Part shown: one piece after another, positions 44,575 through 56,522 of the stretch
Layout of the letters: every line of letters starts with the position of its first letter
Position numbering within the stretch: position 1 is the first letter of the stretch
Assembly (NCBI GenBank): GCA_001931875.2
Contig: MSJH02000773.1
Location: forward strand, 28,743 to 92,742
DNA length: 64,000 bases
Source: Byssochlamys sp. IMV 00236
Lineage: Eukaryota > Ascomycota > Eurotiomycetes > Eurotiales > Thermoascaceae
Direction: 5' to 3'
Position numbers and translations under genes: made by a program
Notes under the pieces: model-generated
What the model was told of the DNA's origin: nothing
Databases searched by the model: none
The model's input: only the letters and a program-made list of their open reading frames with translations

Positions 44575-47011
44575 GCTCTGTGGCGGAGTATCTATCATAG
44601 TTGTTCTGATGCAGGAACGTAGACGATGGCTGAATATTGATATCGTTCAAGTCGGTCATTTTCTCCTTTATGGTCCCAATCGGCTGGAACGTTAGATATC
44701 GCTGTCATTAAAAACCTAGGCCTGATGCATGTAACACGGTTGGCGTCCACGAGAAACAGTATACAGGGGTTCTTGCACGTATGTTTATGATATTCTGATC
44801 TCGTCTCAACAATCATCGATATAACTATGTGCAACGTATCTTTAGAGTATTTGATATAGACGGCAGTGCAGCGATCTGCGTGTCAATCGATCAATCGGAT
44901 ACACTCCGCGTGGATCCTGTCATGAGCCGGAAATGATCGCCCGTTGGCATGTCTATCTACCATAGATACTCCGTATCATGTCTCATGCAGGATAATCGGC
45001 GGAAAGCTACATTGCGGTCTTGTAATCGTTGAATATACAAACGGCAGCCCGGATCTGGACGCTGAGGACAAACAGACCGACACATAGGACGCCTAAGAAA
45101 CGACACGCGTCTCCTGTCACTATTGTTGTTAGTTTCCCGCCTATGGATGATTTTAGTTAGTTAACCATACTTTCGATTCTCGAAGCGTTTACGTCCTGGG
45201 AGGACATGCAAGCAATTGGCATATGGAATAGGAGCGACCCTTGCTACCATCAGCCAACGCTGCGATTGTATGGTATGGAAAAGCTATCTAGTAGGGGGCT
45301 GTGCCGTCGGGCATCGGGTCGATGAAGTCTCTTACCCCACTTGGCGAAAAAAATAAAAAAGCTTAGGAAGCTTCTTTCATGCGCGTCCTCCAAACACAAC
45401 GTGAGAATTCTTCGACCCGCTCCAGTTAAGACTCAGCCAGATCTTCCGGGGTCGGACGTGCGGAGTGATGTCTTTGGAAAAGCCCAACGACAGGGTTTTC
45501 TTTTTGGCAACAAAGATTGTGATGTGTTTAGGATTTCCATTTCCCAGCCAAACGGACCAGTGTGCAAGACATGGGCATCCTATCGGGGAAGGATATGAGA
45601 GTTCTCTTACAATCTCGGTTCCTGCGCCAGCCATAGATAGGCTCTTGAGAATCAGAAATGCTGCTTGCGAGCGGTCTGGCAGGTCTGTGGGACGCGCGGA
45701 CGAGTGTATCCGCTTCATAACAGGACGGTCTCCCTGTCCATGACGTGGCTGATATTACCATAGAAAATAGGCGTGGGGTCCAGTAGCATTCAGAATTTCA
45801 GAGGCTCCTAAACACAAGAATAGTCAAACAAAAGATCGAATTTCCGCTGGAGCAAGACTGAGTAAATAATCGGGTATTCTGCGAGTAGCTATCCAGCGCA
45901 GGCTGTGTGGCTGGTTGGCAGTGGAGAATACTGTCGGCCCGACAGCAACCTCGTTGGTGGTGAAGACGCCAGGGAGGATAGACGGAGCACAAATTAGTTA
46001 CGCTGCAAGAGACGAAAGGGGAGAGCAGTAGGATCGTAGTCACACTTGGGATCTATGATTATTAGCCTTGTGTGAGACAGAGAAGAGTTGAGATGGAGAT
46101 GGAGATGACCTAACTAACTGTAGTGATTTTCATCCCCGTAGATGAAGCAATGCTTGGTGTAATAATATACCTATTCTTAATGACAACCAAGACCAGGGCT
46201 AGAAAAGCCTCTCAGAACGGAGTGCAGTCATCAATCAGATAATTAGTTAACCGTGCCATCCCGTTAGTTTCGCCATGGCAGAAGCTTGACCGACGCCCTG
46301 GCGAACAGGAGGAGCGAGAAGGATCTCCGGCGTCCGCCTTATCGCCAACTCGCTCCATCTGCCCCCATCTCTCCCTCCCACTCTCTCTCCTCTCTCCTGC
46401 CGTTCCCGACGCCTCCAGCTTTTCTTCTCGTGCCTGGATCTTCTATTGACAGTCTTGGCTTACCGTCACGGTCTCTTCGAAAGCCTTCCTCAGACATAGC
46501 CACCAAATCGTGCCCTCTCGATCGATTGCCATCGTCCTGCGACCTCCCGAATCTCCTCCCATCATCGTCATTCGCGCCCCGGACAACACCGTCACAGGCT
46601 ACCCAAGACATCCATTCCGTACCGACATCACGACAGTCAGAATCACTGGCATACCTGATAGCAGTCATATTGCTGACTCGTATCTGCTGCTGATCTTGAC
46701 CCGGCCTTGGAACGATGCCGTTCTCCGCGCTGCGACTTACAACTCCGTCCTACACCTGATCGGTTCGCGCATTGTGTCTTTGCGACTGACTGGGCCTGTA
46801 TCCTCCTTTTCAGACTGCGCTATACTTCGTCGCTGGCGTGTTTATGCTGCTGTTGGTCCCCATTGACTTTGCTGTTGCGTGGAGATACCCGGGGATCGTC
46901 AAGCACGCGCTGGTCGCGGGCGTTGTATCCTATCAAACGCCCGCTCGATCCCAATCCCACGACGCTGGCCTGCTTTATTTTATGGAGTTGCAGGTGGCAT
47001 AATAGTTTGTC
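44575..47011. other. Spacer and long upstream region of palF
   Basis: Its 2.4 kb contain no convincing gene; overlapping frames at 45341-45743 and 46286-47256 lack motifs, and the latter lie in a pyrimidine-rich stretch (about 46360-46440) typical of a strong fungal promoter. TACTCCGTA occurs at 44967-44975. Short upstream frames precede palF: ATG-GCA-GAA-GCT-TGA at 46275-46289 and one at 46982-47002, listed separately. Confidence 0.5.
46982..47002 (+). promoter_or_regulatory. Candidate uORF of palF (MELQVA, stop)
   Basis: A six-codon frame with ATG at 46982 and TAA at 47000-47002, ending 9 nt before the palF ATG at 47012. If the transcript includes it, re-initiation over so short a distance would be inefficient, so it could dampen palF translation. 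Leader mapping is needed to know whether it is transcribed. Confidence 0.4.
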
Positions 47012-49350
47012 ATGTCTGTCGATCCCTTACCTCGCCAGTCTCAAGCCTCCCCGCTCTCGCGAAACCGTTCGATTCTGTCCAGGTTCACGACGCACTTCGG
47101 TCAGCGGAACCGCAACATCTCGGATTTCTACGTACAACCGGACGACCCCTGGAAGACATACTTCCCTGGAGACACGATAAAGGGGACGGTGGTGCTCACG
47201 GTCATCAAGCCCGTGAGAATCACTCACCTGGTGATATGTCTACACGGGTATGTTAAGGTGTTCAAGAACACGATTGCTCCCGGTGAAAAGATTCCAGACT
47301 CTGGATTTCTCGGTACCGGAAGAGGACGTAGAGGTTCGGAGTACTTGGGGAACGGGTTCGCGACACTTTTTGAGGATGAAGTGGTCCTTTGCGGGGATGG
47401 CCGTCTCAAGGAGGGGATATACAAATTTCAGTTCGAAATGGAATTCCCTCCTCACGCTCTCCCCAGTAGCATTAACGTAAGTCTCCCTGGTTGGCAGTAT
47501 CTTTGTGTGTTCGAGAGCTTGTTCAGTGCTGATGCATCTCCTCGAAATAGTTCGAACGCGGCACTATTACCTACATGCTTACGGCTACCTTGACGCGACC
47601 AAGTACGATTTCTCCTGTTATGTCGTGCCACAAGAGAGTGAACATGCTCGAGAATATTGACATCGCGCCTTTTCCTGCACCAAAGCCCCGGTTAGTCAGT
47701 CTAGAGCCGGTCTCCAGGCGGTCAAGAACCAAGTCCAAAGGCCGGAGTCAGTCACTGTCAACAGATCAGGCTCGGGAACAGCGGTCACCAGATCAGTCAT
47801 CTAGTCTGGCTGTGGCTCACGACCACAGGCCTCCTGTGAGCCCTGCCCCGAGCGATGTCAGCTCATCGAGTCGCCTCAGCCATAGCAGTCAGAGTTTCCA
47901 AGTCGTCAGTGATCCTAGTTCGGTAAATGGCACCGGGAAGCGCAGCAGCGATATCCGCAGTGTCGCAACGTCAGCATCGGACAAGACGATTACGGCAACG
48001 GCAGAAGTCCTACGCGCTGGAGCACTCCCAGGGGATACGCTACCCATCAAAATCACTATTAACCACAGTAAGCAGATACGAAGCCCACATGGCATTATTA
48101 TCACCCTCTACCGGCAGGGCCGCATTGACATGCACCCTGCCATCCCCGTCGGCCAGCCTGAGGAAGGCAAGAAACCGATCTACGAGGATGTCTATCCCAA
48201 GTCCCGCACTGGCCTGGGTGGGTTGAGTTTTGGTACTACACGCTCAAGCAGCGTCTTCCGCAAGGACCTGTCTCAGGCATTCGCACCACTAATTGTGGAT
48301 CCTGCTACGATGACTGCACAGATGAAGATGTCAATCAGAGTTCCAGAAGATACGTTTCCTACCATCACTCGAGTCCCAGGAGCCATGATCAGCTTTCGAT
48401 ATTACATCGAAGTCGTCATGGATCTACGCGGGAAGTTGGCAGCTTCAGATCGCTTCCTCCCGCGGCTCAATATGGTCTCCGGAGGAAAAAGCTTCTCTTC
48501 GAGCGGACATGTTGTTAATGTTCCTGATAACAATTCAAACAGCGTTACCGCCAATTGGGCAGGAAACATCATGGACACAGATCAGATTCGACGCGAAAAG
48601 GGAGTCGTAGCACTCGTTTTTGAGGTTGTGGTCGGAACGCGAGACTCGGGTAGACATCAGCGTCACCTAGCCGACGAGGAGTTGAACGCAATGCCCATGA
48701 GTGACGAAGACCGACAAGAATACGATAATGACGCCACCCCCGAGGAAGAGTATGCGCAGCAAAATTACTACTCGAATGGCGATTATCAGTCACACCAGGA
48801 AGATTACTGGGCCGACTATCCGACCGACAATGTCGAGCAGCCTTTCCAGTCTCCGGACCATATGGTTATCCCACCGCCAACACAGCCAGAAGAGCCTGTC
48901 GATGAGAAGACTAGACTTCGACGAATGGAGGAAATGCTTCTACCAAGCCAACCTCCGGGCGAGGCTGCAGCTGGTCCCTCCACGGTGCCCGCACAAGCTC
49001 CAACTGCTCCTGACCTTCCTGATGAAGATGAGCTATACGACTACAACCCTCATCTGCCCGGACAGGCAGTACCCCCTCCACCCACTTTGTCCGTTGATAC
49101 TGTCATTCCCGGTCCAGATTTGGCAGCCCTCAGCGGATCAGGTGCCTCTCATCCTCCGACTGAGGATAAGCGCGAACTTGAACGGCAACGACTAATGGCC
49201 CAGGCAAGTGCACCAGAAGCAACGGCCGAGGATAGTCGACCCGGTCCTTCTACTGAGGCTGCTCCCAGCGCTCCTGATCTCGACGAGGAGGACAATATCT
49301 TGAATGCGGATGTCGGTACGGATGAGTCTCTACCACAATATCGTCGGTGA
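47012..49350 (+). CDS. palF: pH-response arrestin PalF/Rim8
   Basis: Arrestin-like adaptor that binds the ambient-pH sensor PalH at the plasma membrane and starts the Pal pathway that activates PacC. The exons are 47012-47476 and 47551-49350 (754 residues), intron 74 nt, phase 0. The N-terminal arrestin domain spans about 35-200 (NISDFYVQPDDPWKTYFPGD, ITHLVICLHGYVKVFKN, LKEGIYKFQFEMEFPPHALPSSI, then FERGTITYMLTATLTRP). A Ser-rich linker separates it from the C-terminal arrestin domain at about 275-455 (GALPGDTLPIKITINH, SPHGIIITLYRQGRIDMHP, FRYYIEVVMDLRGKL). The long acidic, Pro-rich tail is probably disordered and ends ESLPQYRR. The domain order and these segments match Aspergillus PalF as I know it. 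Confidence 0.94.
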
Positions 49351-50479
49351 ATGGGAGAAGTTTGCATGCATTTTCCTGTGTTGTGGCGTTCCATTGTCGC
49401 ATTTAAATATATTGCATTGGGTTGTTTTTGACTATACATGCGGAGATACCATATTTTTTGTTTCGTTAGGTCGGGAGTCACCGCTCCCGCACCGGATTGG
49501 GTCTGGTCCTGGGCGTTGACAGCAGAAAAAGCAGGAAGATTAATGTTCTCTAGGAGTGACACGCGGCGTTATATCTTTGGGTCTTTGGGTTTGTCATATA
49601 CCATATATACCAATCTCACTTATCATCTCGGCTGTTATTGTCGATATAGGATGGCGTGTGTTATAGTTGGCGAGTTAATAGCACATTCAATGGAGAATCT
49701 GCCCGGCTTCGTCAATTATGATGAAGCCGGCAACAAATTTATTGATACATGTCGAAATAAATTCAGATGAAGGAACTCCTAGCCATAAGTGCCGTTTCCC
49801 TTCTTGTGTATTTGATAATGAACGACCCAGAAGGGTCCGCACCCCGCCTTTCAAGTACAGTACTTGACGTATTCTTGTCGAACTTGGCGAAGGCCAGATA
49901 AGATGAGATGCACGTATCTGATCTTCTGTTAGAGCTTGTCGTATATTGGAATGTAAACTGTCTTACCGCCCACGGACTTTTCCAGAAGCGTTAAAAAAGT
50001 ATATCTTAGCTCATCTTTTGCCTGAATTTTAGTAATCGTCTGCCGTCATTGATGCTTATCTTTGGCGCTCTTCGAATCTGGTGGTAATTATTACAGTGGA
50101 TTGTAATTTGTTTGGCTCGTCTTCGCCAAGCGTCGTCTAACTATTACCAAGTTCGGACTAACCAGCGCTACGAACTTTCACCCAGCAGAACACCCGAGGA
50201 CACTCCCGCGCGATCAAACCCCCCCAAAGCCTCTCCGCGAGAGCAGGGTTCTCGTCTCTTGTTAAGGACACTCAGCTGTCTTCGTATCCGGTCCTTATCG
50301 TCGAACGAGTCTTCCACTTTTCACAGCATCTGACTGTTGTTCCTGGGGTTCCTAACAGTGACAAGTGCCGGGGATCACATCATAACTACGCCGATTGTTC
50401 AGCCCGATTGTTCAGCCCATTACATCAAAAACGGACCAAGTTTGAAAGGCCACGCGACGATTTCGTTACGCTGTCCGTC
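49351..50479. other. Spacer between palF and shr3
   Basis: No gene is supported; frames at 49438-49770 and 50112-50333 lack motifs. It carries the palF 3' flank, a long imperfect hairpin at 49703-49730, and a 13-nt tandem repeat (CGATTGTTCAGCC, about 50393-50419) near the shr3 promoter. Confidence 0.45.
49703..49730. other. 12-bp hairpin (one G-U pair) with ATTA loop
   Basis: The arm CCGGCTTCGTCA (49703-49714) pairs with TGATGAAGCCGG (49719-49730) through eleven Watson-Crick pairs and one G-U wobble (G-T mismatch as DNA), with a four-base ATTA loop. It lies about 350 nt after the palF stop, so it may fall in or just beyond the 3' UTR. The role is unknown. Confidence 0.6.
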
Positions 50480-51437
50480 ATGGCGCTCAAGAGCGGGTCG
50501 TTCGCGACCTTTTTGATCGTTTGCCGTATGTCCACTGCATTTCATTTCATATTCTGGCGTGGTGTTTCATGCTCGTTTTTGAATCGTTCCTCTTGTTGCG
50601 GTCTTATCTGTTCTTGAGATCACTCTCCGCTATGCTTCGCCATGATGTCTCTTCTTCATTGCATCCGAGATCTTCGACCTCTGCGTTCGTTCGACCGGAT
50701 GTGCCAGTGTGAATAAATGCATGGAAGAGAGATTTGCGAAGATATAGCGGGTCAATGTGCAAGAAGAACTCAGATAAAGACAGATCAAAGACAACGCCGC
50801 ATATTTACAACCATGGACTGGATCGAAGCTAACTCTCAGACAAAAATAAACAGCAACATGCTTCTTCCTGGGCATCATCTTCTCATTATTCCCATACGAC
50901 TACCCTCTCCTCTGGTCAACAGCTCCAACTCCCGGCTCGCATTATGACTACCTAGAAGCACACCTGCGGTTCTTGCACGCCTCCCCGCCGCTGATCCCGC
51001 GCATTCTCCACATCGTCATCTTCTTGGGTCTGGCTGGTCTGGTCGCGAAACTGTATAAGCCCTCGGAAGCCAACATGCTCTTCGACGGCGCCAGTCTGGT
51101 CCTGTATATGTGTGGTATCACCGTCTACATCGCCAATATCGTCAAGGGTCTCCGTCTCGTCACTGGTGGTCAGTACGGCTCAGAAGTTGGTGATTCCAAC
51201 CTGGAGGAAGGAGAGCAGATCCTCGGCCGTGAGGACAGTCTGAAGGTTCTCGCCGCGAGCAATACCATTCTGGCCCTGGTCCTGGTGGGCGTTTTGGTCT
51301 TGCAGGCTGGTCAGTGGTACGCTGAGCGAAAGGATGCGCAGGAGTACGAGAGCCTGAACCGTAAGACAGAGGAGAGGAAGGAGGCACAAGCCGGGAAAGT
51401 GTCGCGGCAGTCGAGCGTGTCGAAGAAGAAGCAGTAG
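50480..51437 (+). CDS. shr3: ER membrane chaperone Shr3 for amino acid permeases
   Basis: Packaging chaperone in the endoplasmic reticulum that keeps amino acid permeases folded for COPII export. The exons are 50480-50525 and 50854-51437 (209 residues); the 328-nt intron is the longest in the window but has GTATGT, a CTAAC branch-like site and AACAG. The join yields SFATFLIVCPTCFFLGIIFS, then FPYDYPLLW, which match fungal Shr3. Four hydrophobic segments are visible (about 9-30, 65-84, 92-112 and 142-161), followed by a Lys/Glu-rich cytosolic tail. The SLKVLAASNTILALVLVGVLVLQ segment is the fourth membrane span. Confidence 0.93.
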
Positions 51438-52219
51438 ATCAGAGCTGATTTGGCATTCGTCCCTTTTCTGCTGTATTTGTTCTTCTTTTGGATGCTGTGT
51501 TCTATTGGCAAGCGTGTGACGATAGATGATGTTGACTACTACGTCTCAGTAGTAGAAGATGGTTTAATTGCTGGTTGGAAAGATAAAAATATGAAAGTTG
51601 AAATAGATCCGCTCCTTTTCAGCTATTATTTTTTTCTTTCTCTCTTTCTTTTTCCCCCTTTACGGATGGCATTGTCGAAAAGAACGTGTATAATACATCA
51701 AAAAGGGGGAAAGGGTGTTATTTTTCTTTCTTGAATATGTAGCAACGGCTGCGAGTTATACAAATACCAGGGAAACCTTCGCATCACTCTTCTTTTGAGA
51801 TGAGGACATCATTCTCTTCTCCGCCTGATTAGGTTGAGATATTTTGCTCTCCCCCAGTCCAAAAAAAAAAGGAAAGGATAAAATGCAATATCACGAATAT
51901 TTCCGTACACACATATACATTCTCTCTGTGAGGCAGAAAGTAACAAAAAAAAATTGGTATATTTCTCATTCATCGCTAGAAGGGGGAATCTCTAAGAGAC
52001 ATAACATGCGGGCCAAGCAAAGACAGGTTCCTGGGCCGGCGTCCTGAGATACTCAAGGGTAGTAGAAGAGTAGGTGCAAGCTACTACTCCCTTGGAAAGA
52101 ACTCATGGCTTTTGTTTTCATGATTAAGCATTGAAGGGTCGTTTCTGGCGTAAAATAGGTGAGATGGGGAGGAGAACATGGACAGTTTTTTTTCTTTTCT
52201 TTTCTTTTGTTTTGTTCGC
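51438..52219. other. Convergent 3' flanks of shr3 and the 369-residue gene
   Basis: Rich in T tracts and A tracts (about 51625-51660, 51860, 51945, 52185-52210), as expected for fungal 3' untranslated regions. No gene is seen. Confidence 0.5.
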
Positions 52220-53400
52220 TCACACCCCTTTTGGTGCTACGTAACGCAGGGTCTCCTCGGGTGCAAACGAAAAGGGACTTCGAGGGATGTCGGGTGATCG
52301 CGGACTAAGCGCTTTGGCGAACAGTTCGTTGTCAGAATCAGCGCTTGAGGTACGAGCGATGGTGTCCATTGACCCGAAGAGGTTCTGTGCAGAATTCTGC
52401 TGAGCTTGGACCGATGCAGGAGGGTGGTGGACGACGGCTTTTCGGGGAGGTTCTGAGACAGGAGTGTTGCGGAAGGAATTGTAGGAAGATACGGCAACAT
52501 CGGGCGATTGGGGCGAAAGGAGATGTGCTCCATCATCGACACTGTTCGGAGTATCCATTGCTCCTGCTGTTGCCAGTTGTAAGCACGCGTGTTCTTCGAC
52601 ATGATTTACTATGTATGAAGAGCGATGGATCACTCACCTGCAGCTCTCTTAGCCAGATCCTTTTCACTCGTCTCTAGCTTCAGTCCTTTGAGTTTGTCTG
52701 CCAGTTTCCTGCCACTTGTCGGAGACACGGGAGTCGTTGGTCCCATCGGATAGGAAGTAGTTGAGACAGACAGGCTCGTGTTCAGGGATTCTGTCTGCGG
52801 TCGTGCAGTAACCCCAAAGTTCGACTCGATCCATTCCTTCTCCTGGATAGCCATGTGCAAGGCCACTCCCTCAGCATTGTTCAGACACTCTTCCCGGATC
52901 TCCTTCTCCAATACTTGCAAACGCTTCTTCGCCCATATGGTATGTAGAACTCCTTTCTTTCCAGCAGTGCGTGCCGTAGCTCCCAGCTCGGCCGGGAAGA
53001 TTGCCGGTAGTGGGTTCAACTGAAGTGAATCATTTTTCTTTGCTGTCGTTGCAGAATTTGGAGGAGGCTCGTAGGTCAATGTGATCACTGGCGGAATTGT
53101 CACGCCCGGAGGGAGAAGAAAGTAGAAACGACGCGTGTGCTCGCTGGTTTGTTCATCGGCAGGCAGAACAGTCGTTTTGCCTTCCCAGGAAACATGCCAG
53201 GAGCCAGAAGGAGATCGGGTCAGGTCGTCATTTTCCCATTCCACCATAAGAATCTTAGTTCCCTCATTTCCCTTGCCAGCTTCGAACTCGAAACGCGCAA
53301 GCGCCGTGATGGAGAGACTGCCGTTGGGTGCGCGCGGTGTCTCCAGAGAAGCCAAGTCCGTGGTGGGAGAGAACGCAGGGGCGCTCTGCGTCTGAGACAT
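52220..53400 (-). CDS. Conserved-looking protein of unknown function (369 residues)
   Basis: The exons are 52638-53400 and 52220-52566, with an in-phase 71-nt intron. The N-terminal half (residues about 25-115) looks like a beta-rich domain (LSITALARFEFEAGKGNEG, HVSWEGKTTVLPADE, RRFYFLLPPGVTIPPVITLTYEP). A charged helical segment follows (about 150-190: TIWAKKRLQVLEKEIREE). The rest is Ser/Pro-rich and probably disordered, with several SP and SPxSP-like sites (LSPQSPDV, LSPRSPDIPRSP) that could be phosphorylated. I recognise no family. Confidence 0.85.
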
Positions 53401-54577
53401 CTCTATACACTCCTCAGGATCCAGGACGACTCGGGGGGGCGTGTGGGAGAAAGAGACAAAGGGCTTAGTCTAGTCTCAGGGAGAGAGAAGCGCATTGTCT
53501 CGTCTCCAGGGCCGGCAGTGGATCACGGGATTATGCGCGGACAGTAAGAAGTTCTACCATAGTAACCATACTTACTCTGACTGAGATCCATCCGTCCTGC
53601 CGCATATCGTCCGTCTCCTTTCTCGTCCTGCGAATCACCACCGCTGATGTGCTCGATCTATTTTTAGACGTGATGTGGCCTTCCGGGTGCGTCTCCGATT
53701 CAAGAGCCGTAAACATCTCCTGGGCCATGGCGCCTTGTCAGAACCTACACCTGTCCCTCCATTGGGTAGGAGATACGACAGCGGCCTTACTTGATCCTTT
53801 GCTGTACTCTACTAATATTGAGACTTCCTATAGCATTATCTCGAAGGCAACCGGGGCGGAAATCTCATTGCTAGAAGAATAATATCGGTGGCTGGAAAAC
53901 CCCCAAACGTGGACCGGCATAATCAGACCCCGCATTGGAGTGTTTAGAACTGCTTTCTAAGAAACACCCGGCCACGAGGCTATGAGCTGCCTGCTGGCGT
54001 GAAGATCGGCGCACTGCCACGGACATTTCAGCCTAAGCATCTTAGCATCGAAAAAAGCGTTCTTGGCGCTGATGGAAACAGGCCGTGAGAATGAGGGGCA
54101 CAAAACGGACAAAGTAGATAGAAGCAGCTCGTCCTAATCGGTCCGTCCAGATTCGAGGAATCATTACGAAGCTTCAATACGCCCTAAAGCAGAGACTCTT
54201 AAACCCATTATCAGACCAGGCATCGGGGAGTTGCGCGGGATACAAGAAAGCCAGATCGTAGGTTGTTGAAAGCCAGGGCCCAAATGATATTTTCTGTGTC
54301 ACTGACGGATCGTTAATAATCATATCTCACTCATCAACTTTCTCTATAACTACATAGTCTGTAAGTCAGAGGAAATAATGACGCTTTTTTGGCGACAATT
54401 GTTTCCACTCACGTGATATACGGCTTACCACTTTCTGACCCGATCTATCTACAATTCTCTTCACCTTGCTACCACTCTTCGCGAGATAAAAACCACATCT
54501 ACTGAGCCCTTTATCATATCTTGCCTCTTGTATAAGGAAAATTACAAGGCCAAATTGACACTAGACTGTTCCTCTCT
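53401..54577. other. Spacer
   Basis: It lies between the divergent genes at 53400 and 54578. Open frames at 53137-53547 and 53649-53882 lack motifs and the first overlaps the 52220-53400 gene. No RNA gene is seen. Confidence 0.45.
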
Positions 54578-54965
54578 ATGGCTTCTACACTTCACACTGT
54601 AGCTGGGTCCACTTTACCTAATTACACAGTACTATTTTGCTAATATATGATCTTAGATCTCACCACCAAATGGATGGACAACAGACACCTATTATCTGGC
54701 TATTGACTTTCTTTGGAAAAGTGAAAACGGTGACGGTCACAGATTGGCCCAAAAATACGGCTTAAATTCACCACAACCAATCATGTGCACCACTCCGGAG
54801 ACAGGCGAGGGTCTATATATGTTTGAGTCTAACAACAGATTTTATATCTGGAATCAAATGGATGGAGATATCTGGGAGATTACCAAGTCTCAGGATTTTG
54901 ACAAGATCCTGGAGACAATGTGCCAAAAGGGTCTTGAGCCATTGAAATTAAAAAACATTTCATAG
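54578..54965 (+). CDS. Small protein of unknown function (109 residues)
   Basis: The exons are 54578-54598 (MASTLHT) and 54657-54965; the 58-nt intron has a GTAGCT donor, a TGCTAAT branch site and a CTTAG acceptor, phase 0. The second exon reads as a compact soluble domain (TYYLAIDFLWKSENG, RLAQKYGLNSPQP, LYMFESNNRFYIWNQMDGDIWEI, ILETMCQKGLEPLK), with alternating hydrophobic strands and a helix. The body is convincing; the first exon is less certain because the donor is weak. I cannot assign a family. Confidence 0.6.
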
Positions 54966-56522
54966 TCTTCAGGGAAGGCTGTGGACTCTTTTTTTGCTTT
55001 TTGACCTTCAGAAATTCATTTTATAATCTGACTATGGCATACTCCTCGCTCACTAGATACGAAAAAGCATTTCCTTCAATGGAGACGACAAAGTGTTGAC
55101 ATTAATTGGACTGGTGATAGTACTTCTGTAGCTTCTGCAATCTGTAGTATGAATATGGTCAACCGTAGTCACTAAAGAGAACAGTAGTGCCTTCTATTTA
55201 AATTATCATATTGAAGACTTCGATGATAAGTCAACAAATCACAACCGGTAATCCTCCTTCTTACGGTATACCTAGGTAGTTGACTATTTATTGCCCGCGC
55301 CACGAGAAAAGCCTCCTCGCGGGGAAAAAGGTGGGAAATTAACCTTATCTGGTACGTGGGGTAACCTGCATCATGATTCTGATATGAAGGCCTAAACGAT
55401 CCAGTGCACTCGATCCTCCCTCCTGACTTTGCGCAGTGCATCGTATTGTTCTTCCCCGGGCGGCCCCAAGCCTACATTTATTTTCCTTTGCGGATACAGG
55501 CTGCCACGCTGACTTGGCAGATTATAGTTTGACCAGTTCTCTGAGCCGTTGATCGGGAGACTATCCAATAATACAGCTATAACCAAGTTCACGAAGTACC
55601 TAACAGTGTGGTTCTTCGGTGATAGATCGTTCCAAAGGCCAAATTGCACTTTGCAGGCTAGCTACTGCGGCGGCTCATTCGATATGGTTTCCGAGAAAAC
55701 GCTTCTTTCAAAGGGATACCGAACATGAGACCTGGACTATACGCGATTGATTTTTTTTTCCAAGCCCAGCTTTACATTCTGTACAGGAAAGGTTCTGAAT
55801 GACCTGTAAAGCATACCAAATCCCTATTTTCAATGACTATATCCGCCCGTGGTGAGGGCTTTAAGAGTAGTTAACTAGCATGCTGACATTATTTGTTCGC
55901 GCTTTGACCAATATTTGAGTCTGAGCTAAGTAAGTACATAGATTATTTCTTGAATCTGCGGCTCATGCAGTCATCTACAGAGATAGGTCCTCCATTGCAT
56001 AATTGCCGAATGATAGCCTGGTATTATTGCGGATCTTATTTGCTACATGCGTGGATATGCGCCCAAATTTGGGCTCGGAATAATTAGACTGTATCCATCC
56101 CAATCCCCTGTCATGCATTACGGATGTAGTCTAGGAGTTACATTTTCCAGGTATAGCGGATACTAACGGCCAATTGTCGACAGCATGCAGGGGGCTAACA
56201 AAAAACGGCGCTGCGCAGGGCCATGAATCACTGGCTTTTCCGGGCACACCGCGATAGTTCCCATACTTGAGAAGATCCTGCGCTAGTGTAGAACAAAGAA
56301 TTGGGAAACCCACCATCCTGCTCGATTCAAATCTTATGTTGGAAGGCCATAACGTAAGACAGGTCTAAATTCCCTGGAAGAACCAAGGAGAAACTGCTTC
56401 TATCAAGAATCCAGCTTTCGGATCTTTTTATAGAGAATAAATAAATTACATCTGTTCTACCCCTCAGCCTGTATCCTTTGTCATCTCAATTTCTCCGAAA
56501 ACGGGTACAAAAGTCCCAAGAG
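54966..56522. other. Spacer with a possible coding remnant
   Basis: A minus frame at 55392-55649 includes INGSENWSNYNLPSQRG and GPPGEEQYDALRKVRRED, which read like protein, but no start or partner exon fits well. The rest is AT-rich, with no RNA gene visible. Confidence 0.4.

Noticed and set aside
46286..47256. Overlapping open frames of 118-157 codons upstream of palF
   Set aside because: They lie in a pyrimidine-rich promoter-like stretch, overlap each other and palF in other frames, and have biased Ser/Pro/Arg composition.
55392..55649. Minus-strand frame with INGSENWSNYNLPSQRG
   Set aside because: Reads like protein but has no convincing start or splice partner; kept only as a possible remnant.
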